Source: an uncultured Porphyromonadaceae bacterium
GTDB taxonomy: Bacteria > Bacteroidota > Bacteroidia > Bacteroidales > Coprobacteraceae
Length of the DNA stretch: 64,000 nucleotides
Reading direction: 5' to 3'
Assembly: GCA_900545915.1 (NCBI GenBank)
Contig: URAV01000005.1
Location: forward strand, 55,505 to 119,504
The position numbers and the translations under genes were made by a program. Shown here piece after piece: positions 35,067-44,565 of this stretch (within the stretch, counting starts at the first letter, position 1; each line of letters starts with the position of its first letter). The notes beneath the pieces are model-generated. The model saw nothing but the letters and a program-made list of their open reading frames with translations. It was not told the DNA's origin and made no database searches.

Positions 35067-36998
35067 ATGACCAACGGATTCGTAAAAGTTGCAGCAGCTA
35101 TTCCAAAAACAAAAGTCGCTGACTGCATTTACAATACAATTGAAATTGAAAAATTAATACGAGAAGCCGGACAAAAACATATAGAAATAATCGTTTTCCC
35201 GGAATTATGTATTACTTCTTACACCTGTGGAGATCTATTCACTCAACAGTTATTAATAGAAAGCGCAGAAAAAGCTTTAAAGAAACTAATCGACAAAACA
35301 AGTGATGAAAAGCTTTTGTGTGTTGTCGGTGCTCCTGTCACCAACGGTAATCAAATATTCAATGCAGCTATCGTATTCCAAGAAGGGAAAATATTGGGGA
35401 TCATTCCGAAAACATTTTTACCTAATTACAAAGAGTTTTATGAGAAGCGATGGTTTTCGTCTTCTATGGATAACCGACAAACCTCAATAAATTTTTGTGG
35501 ACAAGAAGTTCCGTTCGGTACGGATTTATTGTTCCGGTCAGATCAAGTCGTTATCGGTACAGAGATTTGTGAGGATTTGTGGGTTACTGTTCCTCCCAGT
35601 TCATTACAGGCTTTAAATGGAGCTAATATATTGTTAAACTTATCGGCCAGCAATGAATTAATCGGGAAACAAATTTACAGAGAAGAACTTATACGACAGC
35701 AATCAGCTCGTTGTAATGCCGCTTATATATATGCATCTGCCGGAAGCGGAGAGTCATCGACTGATCTCGTTTTTGCAGGAAATGGAATAATTGCAGAAAA
35801 CGGAACAATTCTCGCTGAAGGTCAGAGGTTTATTTCTGAAAAACAGTTAATTATTTCAGAAATCGATATAGACCGTTTACTTTTTGACCGAAGAATAAAT
35901 TCAGGGTATAATAGTTGCTCGATGTATTCTACAGAAAAATACCGGAGTATAGATTTCCATCTTCCGACATACGAATTAACAGAATTGAAAAGAACCATAA
36001 CACCTCATCCTTTCATCCCGTCCGAAAATAAACTTTTGTTTGATCGGTGCGAAGAAATTTTCAATATACAAATAACCGGTTTAGCAAAACGTATTATCCA
36101 TACACACGCACAATGTGCAGTTATCGGTATATCGGGAGGACTTGATTCGACACTCGCACTTTTAGTTTGTGTAAAAACATTCGACCGACTAAAACTAAAC
36201 CGCGAACAAATCATCGGTGTTACCATGCCCGGTTTCGGTACTACCGACCGAACCTACCATAATGCTAAAGAACTAATGAAACTGCTCGGCGTGACAATAC
36301 GGGAAATCAGCATCAAAGAGGCATGCATACAACATTTTAAAGATATAAATCATGATATTAATATTCATGATATTACTTATGAAAACTCTCAAGCAAGAGA
36401 AAGGACTCAAATTCTTATGGATGTCGCCAATCAAAATAACGGATTGGTTATCGGTACAGGAGATTTATCCGAATTGGCCTTAGGATGGGCTACATATAAT
36501 GGAGACCACATGTCGATGTATGGAGTAAACGGAAGTATTCCTAAAACTCTTGTGCGTTATCTTGTCGAATGGGCTGCATCTCAAGAAATATCTGCCGAAG
36601 CGAAACATACATTATTAGACATCGTCAATACTCCTATTAGTCCGGAATTAATTCCGGGAGATGAGCACGGCAATATCAAACAAAAAACCGAAGATTTGGT
36701 AGGACCTTATGAATTGCATGATTTCTTTTTATATTATTTTTTACGGTTCGGATTCCGTCCCGCCAAAATTTACTTCTTAGCCCGACAAGCTTTCGAAGGA
36801 AAGTATGATACAAGTACGATACAAAAATGGTTAACAATCTTTTTTAAACGTTTTTTCAACCAACAGTTTAAACGCTCATGCCTTCCCGACGGTCCAAAAG
36901 TCGGTTCGGTGAGCCTTTCGCCCAGAGGTGACTGGAAAATGCCGAGTGATGCAAACAGTACAATATGGATAAAAGAATGTGAAGAACTTCCCTTATAA
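35067..36998 (+). CDS. nadE: Glutamine-dependent NAD+ synthetase
   Basis: Final step of NAD biosynthesis: amidates nicotinic acid adenine dinucleotide with ammonia released from glutamine. The N-terminal nitrilase-type glutaminase has its triad in VFPELCITSY (Glu), KTFLPNYKEFYEKRWF (Lys) and GTEICEDLWV (Cys). The C-terminal synthetase has the PP-loop GISGGLDSTLAL near residue 354 and GTGDLSELALGW. Length 643 is normal for the long Bacteroidetes form. Single gene with its own -7 box and a terminator shared with the convergent neighbour. Confidence 0.96.
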   Translation: MTNGFVKVAAAIPKTKVADCIYNTIEIEKLIREAGQKHIEIIVFPELCITSYTCGDLFTQQLLIESAEKALKKLIDKTSDEKLLCVVGAPVTNGNQIFNAAIVFQEGKILGIIPKTFLPNYKEFYEKRWFSSSMDNRQTSINFCGQEVPFGTDLLFRSDQVVIGTEICEDLWVTVPPSSLQALNGANILLNLSASNELIGKQIYREELIRQQSARCNAAYIYASAGSGESSTDLVFAGNGIIAENGTILAEGQRFISEKQLIISEIDIDRLLFDRRINSGYNSCSMYSTEKYRSIDFHLPTYELTELKRTITPHPFIPSENKLLFDRCEEIFNIQITGLAKRIIHTHAQCAVIGISGGLDSTLALLVCVKTFDRLKLNREQIIGVTMPGFGTTDRTYHNAKELMKLLGVTIREISIKEACIQHFKDINHDINIHDITYENSQARERTQILMDVANQNNGLVIGTGDLSELALGWATYNGDHMSMYGVNGSIPKTLVRYLVEWAASQEISAEAKHTLLDIVNTPISPELIPGDEHGNIKQKTEDLVGPYELHDFFLYYFLRFGFRPAKIYFLARQAFEGKYDTSTIQKWLTIFFKRFFNQQFKRSCLPDGPKVGSVSLSPRGDWKMPSDANSTIWIKECEELPL

Positions 36999-37003
36999 AA
37001 AAA

Positions 37004-37027
37004 GCAGGATTTAAAATCCTGCCTTTT
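37004..37027 (+). terminator. Terminator shared by nadE and the convergent efflux operon
   Basis: GCAGGAT (37004-37010) and ATCCTGC (37016-37022) with TTAAA between, flanked by A-tract and T-tract (CTTTTTT), so it can act in both directions. It lies 6 nt after the nadE stop and 16 nt from the stop of the leftward gene at 37043. Confidence 0.75.
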
Positions 37028-37042
37028 TTATTTGATTCGTAA

Positions 37043-37621
37043 TCAATCCGATACAATGACCGCATTCACTCCTCTTATAGCCTGATATCGAGATGTTACT
37101 ACCGCATACAATTCCTCAAAAGAACAATCCAGTGCCCGTATCGAAAGACATATAGGAGAGCCATATTGATGTAGCTTCAGCATTAAAGATCGTTTTTTTA
37201 TTGCTGTGGGTTCTTGCATTATATATTGATTGGGATTTTTGACTACCAAAACGACATATTTATAATTCAGATTTTCAAGATCGTCCATAACCTTAATTTT
37301 CGTCACATCATTCCAGAGTACCGTGCCAATCCTATAACCGGTAGAAAGATCAGTAATTCCCTCATCCGATATAATCATCCCTACATATCCATCTTTCCGT
37401 AAACTATAAATAGCCCATAAAGAAAAAAAGAATAGCAAGATTCCCATCAATGCGAATAGCAACGCTAAACGACGTCCCGGCAAATGCTGCCCATATAAAA
37501 TAACAGATAAGAAAAATAAAAATATTGTAATAATAAATATAGTGGTCGAAAAAAAATAGATACCTCTCCTTTTTCGAGCACTCAACATAAATTTGACAAT
37601 AACATTTGCTTTTTCGGCCAT
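37043..37621 (-). CDS. Small membrane protein, STM3941-like (PH-like fold)
   Basis: A 192-residue protein with two transmembrane helices (~19-42 and ~47-70) and a C-terminal soluble domain of beta strands (GMIISDEGITDLSTG, GTVLWNDVTKIKVM, YKYVVLVVKNPN). The pattern resembles the STM3941/PH-like family found in many bacteria without a known role. It is the last gene of the efflux operon, 7 nt after the PII-like gene, so it is probably cotranscribed. The link to efflux is only positional. Confidence 0.55.
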   Translation of the reverse strand: MAEKANVIVKFMLSARKRRGIYFFSTTIFIITIFLFFLSVILYGQHLPGRRLALLFALMGILLFFFSLWAIYSLRKDGYVGMIISDEGITDLSTGYRIGTVLWNDVTKIKVMDDLENLNYKYVVLVVKNPNQYIMQEPTAIKKRSLMLKLHQYGSPICLSIRALDCSFEELYAVVTSRYQAIRGVNAVIVSD

Positions 37622-37628
37622 AACTTGT

Positions 37629-37922
37629 TTATATACTTTGTTCTATATTCCAGACAAAAGCCCTAAGCCCTAAAGCTTCCTTTTGTTTATCTAAGTTATT
37701 GAGAAGTTTCAATAATCCGTCGACTTGCCGGTCTTCGACCATGGTCAATATCGCAGAATTCATACTCGGCCAAGCATGACTACCATAATGTGGTTCACCT
37801 TTTACAGAGCCTCTCCCCTGAATATTTTCCCAATATGAAAACCCTCGACAATTATGATGATCTAAAATACTCTGAATCATCTCTAAATGAGCCTGATCAA
37901 AGGCTATAAATACTGCTTTCAT
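37629..37922 (-). CDS. PII-like small protein in efflux operon
   Basis: A 97-residue protein with the beta-alpha-beta plan of PII/GlnB-like proteins: MKAVFIAFDQAHLEMIQSIL, then GFSYWENIQGRGSVKGEPHYG, HAWPSMNSAILTMVED and a C-terminal strand GLRAFVWNIEQ. The GRGS...GEPHxGxHxWPxxNS region corresponds to the T-loop/beta-hairpin area of the fold. PII-like proteins near transporters often bind nucleotides or metals. It lies between the RND pump gene (60 nt upstream) and the STM3941-like gene. The assignment is from pattern, not from a search. Confidence 0.6.
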   Translation of the reverse strand: MKAVFIAFDQAHLEMIQSILDHHNCRGFSYWENIQGRGSVKGEPHYGSHAWPSMNSAILTMVEDRQVDGLLKLLNNLDKQKEALGLRAFVWNIEQSI

Positions 37923-37982
37923 AAGTTAGCTATTTACATTTTAAACTTCAGGAAATGACAGATTCCCTGAAAGAGTATATAA

Positions 37983-40900
37983 TTACAATTTCTCTAATCC
38001 TTTCAATTCTGCCGCTAATTTACGTCGTTTTCGCAATACTCCGTTTTTAGCAAATATGCAATATACAACAGGTACGATCACCAGCGTAATCAACGTTGAC
38101 ACAGATAATCCCCAAGCAACTGTCATACCCATAGAACGCCACATCTCCGAGCCTTCGCCAGTTCCCACAGCCATGGGAATCATACCGAACACAGTCGTCA
38201 AAGTCGTCATCAACACGGGACGCAAACGAGACTTGCCGGCATGTATTACGGCATGAGTAATAGACAGTCCCCTTTCCCGATTCAAAATAGTATAATCAAT
38301 TAATACGATACCGTTTTTCACTACGATACCGGCTAACATAATGACACCGATCATCGCCATAACACCTAACGGCGTTCCCGTCACGGCTAATCCTATAAAT
38401 ACACCGGTAAAAGCAAATGGTAGGGAAAACATAATAATAAAAGGATCGGTAAGAGATTCGAATTGTGCCGCCAATACAATAAACACAAGTATTATGATCA
38501 TAATTCCTAAAATAGTCAAATCCTTAAATGTATCTTGTTGATCTTCAAAAGCTCCACCGATACTCAAACTTATGTCAGACGGAATATCCATTTTGGAAAT
38601 TATATTCTGTGTTTCAGAAACCAAATCTCCTAAAGCAGCACCCGGAGCAACAACTCCTTTTACCGTTACGACCCGCTCCCTGTTTTTTCGTTCTATCGTC
38701 GGAGGTGTCATACGTTCTACGACTTTTCCCAAATCTCGAATCCGGACACCGTGTCCCTGAGAATTATATACCATTATATTTTCAATGTCTTCTACAGATT
38801 GGCGATATTCCGGTGCATAACGAACAGTAATATCATATTCATCACCATCCTCTCTGTAATAAGACGCTGTCGATCCGTTGATACGATTACGTAAATATGA
38901 AGATGCCGTAGCTACGTTCAGTCCGTTCAAAGCTAACTTCTCTCTGTCAAAATCAACCTGATACTCAGGAATATAATCTTCCCGACTGATATGTACTCCT
39001 GAACAAATTTTTAAATCTTTCATTTTATCCGAAAGTTCGGAGGCTATCTTGTCGGTCATATTAAAATCATAACCATAAACTTCGACATCTACGGTACTTT
39101 GTCCCCCCATCGATTCAGAGCTTCCTCCGGCATTTACCTCAAAAGTTTTAATTTCCGGGTACTTTTTCAGATCCTGACGCATCAATTCACAAATCTCCAC
39201 TAATCCTCGTTCACGATCACCGACACTGGACAAATTAATATTATATGAAATAATGTGAGTTCCGTTGGTTTGTATCGATCCGAAAGTATTGTCCGTATCT
39301 GCTTGTCCCACCGTAAAATTCGAAATTAAAATTTCCGGATATTTTTCTCTGAACTCCTTATCTATTTTCAAGGCCAGTTCTCTTGAAATTTCCGTACGTG
39401 TACCGACCGGTAATTCTATTGTCACACCAATACGAGCATTATCTTGCGTCGGGAAAAATTCGGTAGAAATGAATTTTGTGAGAAACAAACTTCCGACAAA
39501 AATTACCGCAGCACCACATACGACAATCGTACGATGACCGACTGCCCAAGTAATTAATTTTGCATACCCGGTATCCAGCAAATCCAAAACTTTTTCTATC
39601 GGTGTAAAGAAAAGCATAAACAGCTTTCCTTTTTTAGGATCGAGACGCAACCACTGCGAACAAAGCATTGGTGTTAAAGATAGGGCACAAACTGTAGAAA
39701 CAATCATTATTATACTCACAATCCATCCTAACTGACGAAATAAAATACCAGCCATTCCGGTAATCATCGTCAACGGCAAAAATACTGCCAACATAGTAAG
39801 AGTAGAAGCAATAACCGATATTGCAACCTCATTCGTACCGTGTATTGCCGCCTGTTTCGGAGCACTTCCCCGTTCAATATGGTTAGTCACATTTTCCAAT
39901 ACTACGATAGCATCATCTACAACCATACCAATAGCAATACTTAACGAACTCAACGATATAATATTTAACGTATTTCCGGATATCAACAAATAAGCGAACG
40001 AAGCTATTAAAGAAATAGGTATCGTAATAACAATAATAAATGTAGCTCTCCAACGCCCCAGAAAAACCAAAACGACCAGCATTACAATAACAAACGTAAC
40101 GGCTACAGTCTCTACTAAGCTGCCGATCGTATTTTCGATATTCGTGGATGTATTTATAATAATATCCAGCTTCACATCAGAAGGGAGATCTTTTTGAATA
40201 GCAGGCAACCGTTTTAAAACAGCATTAGAAATATTTACGGAATTTGCACCAGACTGTTTTTGAATAATAACCATTCCTCCCTGAAGTCCGTTATTATATG
40301 CTTCCTGAGCCCTCTCCTTAACACTATCTTCTATGCGTGCTACATCTTTCAAAAAAATAGTTTTATCGCCATACGTACCGACAACAATGTCCTCCATCTG
40401 TTTTGCGTCCGTAAACTCCCCTTGAACTCGTAAAGAATAGGTATTAGAACCTATATCGATACTACCTCCTGGAGTATTAAGATTTTCTTGAGCGATGATT
40501 CCTGATATACCCTCAACAGTAAGGTTATATGCTTCTAATTTCTGCGGATCACAATATACTTGTATCTCTCGTTCCGGAGCTCCGGTCACAGATACCGACC
40601 CCACTCCACCGATACGTTTTAACGGGTTAGCGACCTTATCATCCAAAATTTTATAAAGAGCAGGCATACTCTCTTCTGCCGTAACCGAAAGAATCAAAAT
40701 CGGTATATCATCTGTTCCGAATTTAAAAATAATGGGATTTTCGACATTATCCGGAAGGGAGGTCTCGACAATATCCAGTTTATCTCGGACATCATTTGTC
40801 GCGACATCTATATCCGTACCATACTCAAACTCCAAAGTAACAATAGACAAATTTTCTTTTGACTGAGATGTTATATGTTTTAAATTGGTTACGGTATTCA

Positions 40901-41111
40901 ACGTATTCTCCATAACTTTCGTTACGTTTGTTTCTATATCTGAAGCACTAGCTCCCGGATATGCAGTCATCACCATGATAGTATTAGTCTCAATATCCGG
41001 TAACAGGTCAATAGATAATCTACTCAACGAAAAAAGACCGATAATTACAATAGCGACAAAACAGAGAGCTGTTGTTATCGGTTTCTTTACTGCGGATGAA
41101 TATAAACTCAT
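37983..41111 (-). CDS. RND efflux transporter, inner-membrane pump (AcrB/HAE type)
   Basis: A 1042-residue proton-driven pump for the tripartite efflux system. It has the RND layout of twelve transmembrane helices with two large periplasmic loops. The N-terminus (KKPITTALCFVAIVIIGLFSL, LPDIETNTIMVMTAYPGASA) and the proton-relay DD pair in AIGMVVDDAIVVLENV (near residue 397) are clear. It ends in a short lysine/leucine tail. Substrates are likely hydrophobic or amphiphilic compounds by family. Operon order tetR-tolC-mfp-pump, 57 nt after the adaptor gene. Confidence 0.95.
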   Translation of the reverse strand: MSLYSSAVKKPITTALCFVAIVIIGLFSLSRLSIDLLPDIETNTIMVMTAYPGASASDIETNVTKVMENTLNTVTNLKHITSQSKENLSIVTLEFEYGTDIDVATNDVRDKLDIVETSLPDNVENPIIFKFGTDDIPILILSVTAEESMPALYKILDDKVANPLKRIGGVGSVSVTGAPEREIQVYCDPQKLEAYNLTVEGISGIIAQENLNTPGGSIDIGSNTYSLRVQGEFTDAKQMEDIVVGTYGDKTIFLKDVARIEDSVKERAQEAYNNGLQGGMVIIQKQSGANSVNISNAVLKRLPAIQKDLPSDVKLDIIINTSTNIENTIGSLVETVAVTFVIVMLVVLVFLGRWRATFIIVITIPISLIASFAYLLISGNTLNIISLSSLSIAIGMVVDDAIVVLENVTNHIERGSAPKQAAIHGTNEVAISVIASTLTMLAVFLPLTMITGMAGILFRQLGWIVSIIMIVSTVCALSLTPMLCSQWLRLDPKKGKLFMLFFTPIEKVLDLLDTGYAKLITWAVGHRTIVVCGAAVIFVGSLFLTKFISTEFFPTQDNARIGVTIELPVGTRTEISRELALKIDKEFREKYPEILISNFTVGQADTDNTFGSIQTNGTHIISYNINLSSVGDRERGLVEICELMRQDLKKYPEIKTFEVNAGGSSESMGGQSTVDVEVYGYDFNMTDKIASELSDKMKDLKICSGVHISREDYIPEYQVDFDREKLALNGLNVATASSYLRNRINGSTASYYREDGDEYDITVRYAPEYRQSVEDIENIMVYNSQGHGVRIRDLGKVVERMTPPTIERKNRERVVTVKGVVAPGAALGDLVSETQNIISKMDIPSDISLSIGGAFEDQQDTFKDLTILGIMIIILVFIVLAAQFESLTDPFIIMFSLPFAFTGVFIGLAVTGTPLGVMAMIGVIMLAGIVVKNGIVLIDYTILNRERGLSITHAVIHAGKSRLRPVLMTTLTTVFGMIPMAVGTGEGSEMWRSMGMTVAWGLSVSTLITLVIVPVVYCIFAKNGVLRKRRKLAAELKGLEKL

Positions 41112-41168
41112 AACTTATTCTTTTTACATTTAAATGAAATACGGAAAGAGGAACTCTTATCGATTTTG

Positions 41169-42188
41169 CTACTCTGCATTCTCAACAGAAACCTCTGCCC
41201 CATTCGTCAAACGGCTCTGCCCGGCAACAACGACTTGATCCCCATCGGATACTCCGGAAATAATTTCGTATTTATCATCCATCCGACGACCTAATAAAAC
41301 TTTATTATAGGAGACCTTTCCATCTTTATATACATAGATATAACGGTCTCCAGATCCTGCTTGCTTGATTATAGACAAATCTGGCGCAACTACATGATTT
41401 TGTGTTCCGAAATTCATCGTAACACGAGCAAACATTCCAGGACGAACTTTCAGATCTTTATTCGGTAACTTGATTTCTACCGGAAATGTCCTTGTCTGGG
41501 GATCGACTGTCGGATAAATCAAACTAACTTTTCCCTGAAATATCTCATCTCCATAAACTTCGACTTTTACATTAACATCCATTCCTTTTTTTACCCGAGT
41601 ATAAAAACTTTCCGAAACATTTACCAAAAGTTTGACCGGTGACATTTGCTCAATAGTCACAACCGGCTCACCCCCGATCATATCTCCACTATCATAATTT
41701 CGTGCCGTAACAATTCCATCTATCGGACTGACCAATCTTGTGTTTTCTTTCAAATTCTCATAGGCAGTTTTTGCTACGTCCAGCTGTGTCTTTTGAGCAT
41801 CTAAACTTTGTTTGGATGCTCCACCGACTTTATATAATTCAAATGCACGGTCATATTCTAACTGAATATTTTCCAATTGAGTTTGCGATTGGAGCAAGTT
41901 TGTCTTATCCATCTGAGCCAATACTTGCCCTTTACGGACATGATCACCGACTTCAACCAAAATATCATTGATGCGCAATGACATTGACGGAGCTATGTTA
42001 TTTACGACATTGGCTTCGACTGTCGCTGTGAATTCCTGTATCTGTTCTACCTCTTGTGTCTTTACAGTCTCGAGTCGGACAAGAGGTTTTTCATCAACCT
42101 TAACTTCTTGTTTTTTTTCTGAAGTACAAGAGAACATCACAACCGAAGCGACTAATGACATAATGCAGAATTTCTTATTTCTTACCAT
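41169..42188 (-). CDS. RND efflux periplasmic adaptor (membrane fusion protein), lipoprotein
   Basis: A 339-residue HlyD/AcrA-type adaptor linking the pump to the outer-membrane channel. Lipobox VVMFSC places it on the inner membrane. The barrel-sandwich hybrid halves flank a coiled-coil hairpin (QLENIQLEYDRAFELYKVGG, SLDAQKTQLDVAKTAYENLK), followed by the beta-barrel (YPTVDPQTRTFPVEIKLPN) and the membrane-proximal domain (IISGVSDGDQVVVAGQSRL). 44 nt after the tolC-like gene. Confidence 0.93.
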   Translation of the reverse strand: MVRNKKFCIMSLVASVVMFSCTSEKKQEVKVDEKPLVRLETVKTQEVEQIQEFTATVEANVVNNIAPSMSLRINDILVEVGDHVRKGQVLAQMDKTNLLQSQTQLENIQLEYDRAFELYKVGGASKQSLDAQKTQLDVAKTAYENLKENTRLVSPIDGIVTARNYDSGDMIGGEPVVTIEQMSPVKLLVNVSESFYTRVKKGMDVNVKVEVYGDEIFQGKVSLIYPTVDPQTRTFPVEIKLPNKDLKVRPGMFARVTMNFGTQNHVVAPDLSIIKQAGSGDRYIYVYKDGKVSYNKVLLGRRMDDKYEIISGVSDGDQVVVAGQSRLTNGAEVSVENAE

Positions 42189-42232
42189 ATTTACTATTTT
42201 TTATTTCCTTGACTTTTTGAGAATTATAAATA

Positions 42233-43609
42233 TTAATTTTGTTGATCTTTCATATATTTACTCAAATCGACATTACCTGTAACTTGTTCCAAATCCGATT
42301 TAGCAGCCAAATAATCATGGATAGCTTGGTAATACGATAATCGGGCATTTGTAAGAGCAACATTAGCATCATTTACTTCGATAAAAGTTGCAGCTCCGAT
42401 CTCAAATTTTTTCTGCATGATTGAATATGCTTTTTCGGCTTGTCTTACCCCTTCTTTATTAGAGGCAATTTGTTTAATGGATTTTTGAATATTATCCATA
42501 TATGAGATAGATTGCATCTGTAAATTCCTAACTAAATCTTGCCGGCGGAATTTCATCTGATTAACCGTTAATTGTGCATCCTTTATCTTATAATAACGGC
42601 TGCCTCCTTGAAAAATCGGGATTGATAAGGTTAAACCGATCATTGAATACGGATTCCAACGAAAATCTTTAAATATAGGTCCATTACTCATAGAAGTCCA
42701 ATTATATAAACCGGTTGCTGTTAAAGTCGGATACCATGACATCTTCTGTACAACCAATGCTTTTTTCAAATAATCCGCTTGCAAATCGAGTTGTTTCAAA
42801 TTTGTGTTATTTTGTAAAGAGGTATCGATATTCAACGCTTGTTCATACATATCAGCCTCATAATCTGACAGCTTATTTGCAGGAGTAACCTCAATATTCA
42901 TGTCCAATCCCAAAAGAACCTTCAAGTTTACCTTAGATAATTTCACCCCATTCTCGGCTTGTAATAATCCAGGTTCTAAAGTCCGTACCTGAACCTCAGC
43001 GCGCAACACATCGTATTCCGAAGCTACACCATGTTCATATTTATTTCTAAAATCCTTTGCATTCAGGCAGGCATTATCATAACTCTCTTTCAAAACTTGA
43101 TATGAATCTTCACTCATCATAACATTGTAGTATGCCTTCTTTACCTGATCTACTAAAGATAACCGCGAAGCCCGGGCACTTTCTAAAGTCTGTTCTATAT
43201 CAGCTTTCGAAAGTTGTATATTTTTCCAAAACGTAGGAGCAACAATCGGCAATTGAAAATTAAATCCCATAGAATAAGAGTTATCCTGCCCGACTTTCAT
43301 ACCATTATCCATTCCCGGAATATCCATGTCCATATACATAACTTGTTTCTTCAATGTTCGGGAATAGTCTCCGGATGCCGTAATCGTAGGAAATAAGTTT
43401 CCGATAGCCCCCTTGCGAGAATAATCTTTTCTGGTGATCTCTATATCGGCTACTCTTATCGTCGGGTTTTCGCTTAAAGCAATTTCGATAGCCTTATCCA
43501 AATCTAAGGTCAAAGACCGAGACTGCTCCTGAGCTCCGACTTTATATACAATCGCAAATGTTAACAACAAAATCATCCCGACCTGTCTTAAACACATATC
43601 TTTTTTCAT
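42233..43609 (-). CDS. TolC-family outer-membrane efflux protein
   Basis: A 458-residue outer-membrane channel of the efflux system. Signal peptide MKKDMCLRQVGMILLLTFAIV ending in GAQ. Two OEP repeats: residues ~40-230 (LDLDKAIEIALSENPTIRVA) and ~240-455 (KFEIGAATFIEVNDANVALT, the usual second-repeat landmark). I start at ATG 43609; the upstream in-frame GTG at 43705 would run into the tetR gene and lacks a signal peptide. Confidence 0.92.
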   Translation of the reverse strand: MKKDMCLRQVGMILLLTFAIVYKVGAQEQSRSLTLDLDKAIEIALSENPTIRVADIEITRKDYSRKGAIGNLFPTITASGDYSRTLKKQVMYMDMDIPGMDNGMKVGQDNSYSMGFNFQLPIVAPTFWKNIQLSKADIEQTLESARASRLSLVDQVKKAYYNVMMSEDSYQVLKESYDNACLNAKDFRNKYEHGVASEYDVLRAEVQVRTLEPGLLQAENGVKLSKVNLKVLLGLDMNIEVTPANKLSDYEADMYEQALNIDTSLQNNTNLKQLDLQADYLKKALVVQKMSWYPTLTATGLYNWTSMSNGPIFKDFRWNPYSMIGLTLSIPIFQGGSRYYKIKDAQLTVNQMKFRRQDLVRNLQMQSISYMDNIQKSIKQIASNKEGVRQAEKAYSIMQKKFEIGAATFIEVNDANVALTNARLSYYQAIHDYLAAKSDLEQVTGNVDLSKYMKDQQN

Positions 43610-43637
43610 ACTTATTTGGGTTCTAATAAATTTATCT

Positions 43638-44255
43638 TTATGTATTCTCTGTTCTATCGACAAACTCATCGATAAACATAATTCCTTTTGAAGTCGCAAT
43701 ACCACGAATAAAGTTCATGAAAATCGTTTCATAAACATCTATAAACGAATAATGCGAGGCAAATACTTCATCTGAATTAAAAAGAAAATCAAATTGCGCC
43801 ATCAATAAAAAAGAAGCTATTTGCGACTTCAAATTTTCACGAATCAAACCTTCTCGTTTGCCTTGTTCCATTAATGAAGCCATATATCCGGCTCTTTGAT
43901 CTCTATTATTATCCAGAACTTGTGCAATAGACGGATGATAGCGCTTTACATCACTAAAATAATTTCTATTCACATTTTGCATTTTACGCCATGTACTTTG
44001 AAAAACCTTTAACAACAGATCTAACGAATTTTCGGCAGTTTTATAAATCTCTTCAGCCTCATCTTCTGTCTCTTTCTGAATATACAAAATACATTCTAAC
44101 AATAACTGGTCTTTATCTTTAAAGTTTTCATAAAGCGTACGTTTCGAGATTCCCATCTGACTGGCGATATAATCCATTGTCACAGATTTAATCCCATGTC
44201 TGGTGAACAAAACCGCAGCTTTATCAATAATTCTGTTTCTCAATTCTTTATTCAT
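43638..44255 (-). CDS. TetR/AcrR-family transcriptional regulator of the efflux operon
   Basis: A 205-residue regulator with an N-terminal TetR HTH (IIDKAAVLFTRHGIKSVTMD, IASQMGISKRTLYENFKDKD, residues ~9-50) and a variable ligand-binding C-terminal domain. It is the first gene of the leftward operon, 28 nt before the tolC-like gene, so it is expected to autoregulate and repress the pump. A -7 box lies at 44337-44344 with an inverted repeat just upstream (44348-44375). Confidence 0.92.
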   Translation of the reverse strand: MNKELRNRIIDKAAVLFTRHGIKSVTMDYIASQMGISKRTLYENFKDKDQLLLECILYIQKETEDEAEEIYKTAENSLDLLLKVFQSTWRKMQNVNRNYFSDVKRYHPSIAQVLDNNRDQRAGYMASLMEQGKREGLIRENLKSQIASFLLMAQFDFLFNSDEVFASHYSFIDVYETIFMNFIRGIATSKGIMFIDEFVDRTENT

Positions 44256-44280
44256 ACGGCTTTTTTCATTTAGAGTCTAC

Positions 44281-44305
44281 TTAAGAGCTTGTCTAAATTT
44301 TTGCA
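44281..44305 (+). repeat. Isolated repeat end in the efflux operon leader
   Basis: TTAAGAGCTTGTCTAAATTT (44281-44300), followed by TTGCA, matches the outer end of the dispersed repeat, without the rest of the element. It lies between the tetR start (44255) and its -7 box (44337), i.e. in the transcribed leader. Confidence 0.6.
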
Positions 44306-44336
44306 TTAAAAAGCTTAATCACTCTTTTATATTTGA

Positions 44337-44375
44337 CAAAGATAAATGAAAACTTATAAAACACATAAAGTTTTC
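44337..44375 (-). promoter_or_regulatory. Promoter of the efflux operon with candidate TetR operator
   Basis: Reading leftwards, TATCTTTG (44337-44344) fits TAnnTTTG. Immediately upstream is an inverted repeat GAAAACTT (44348-44355) and AAGTTTTC (44368-44375), 12 nt apart, covering the spacer and -33 zone. This position would suit repression by the TetR protein, but AT-rich inverted repeats are common and the operator call is inference. Confidence 0.4.
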
Positions 44376-44492
44376 TGAATAATCCATTTTTCAATACAGT
44401 TAATTAATGTAAACAAGGCGATCTCAAAATGAACACATTATTTAACAATGTTATAGTTTGTATTTTTTATTTTCGGGATAAATATAAATTAT

Positions 44493-44500
44493 TAGATTTG
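44493..44500 (+). promoter_or_regulatory. -7 box for the malic enzyme gene
   Basis: TAGATTTG (TAnnTTTG match) lies 65 nt before ATG 44566. The longer TTG-start reading frame begins at 44512, only 11 nt after this box. Confidence 0.5.
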
Positions 44501-44565
44501 CATGGAAAATTTTGATAAATATTGAATTAATATTCTATTTACATTACATATATAATTTACAGCAT

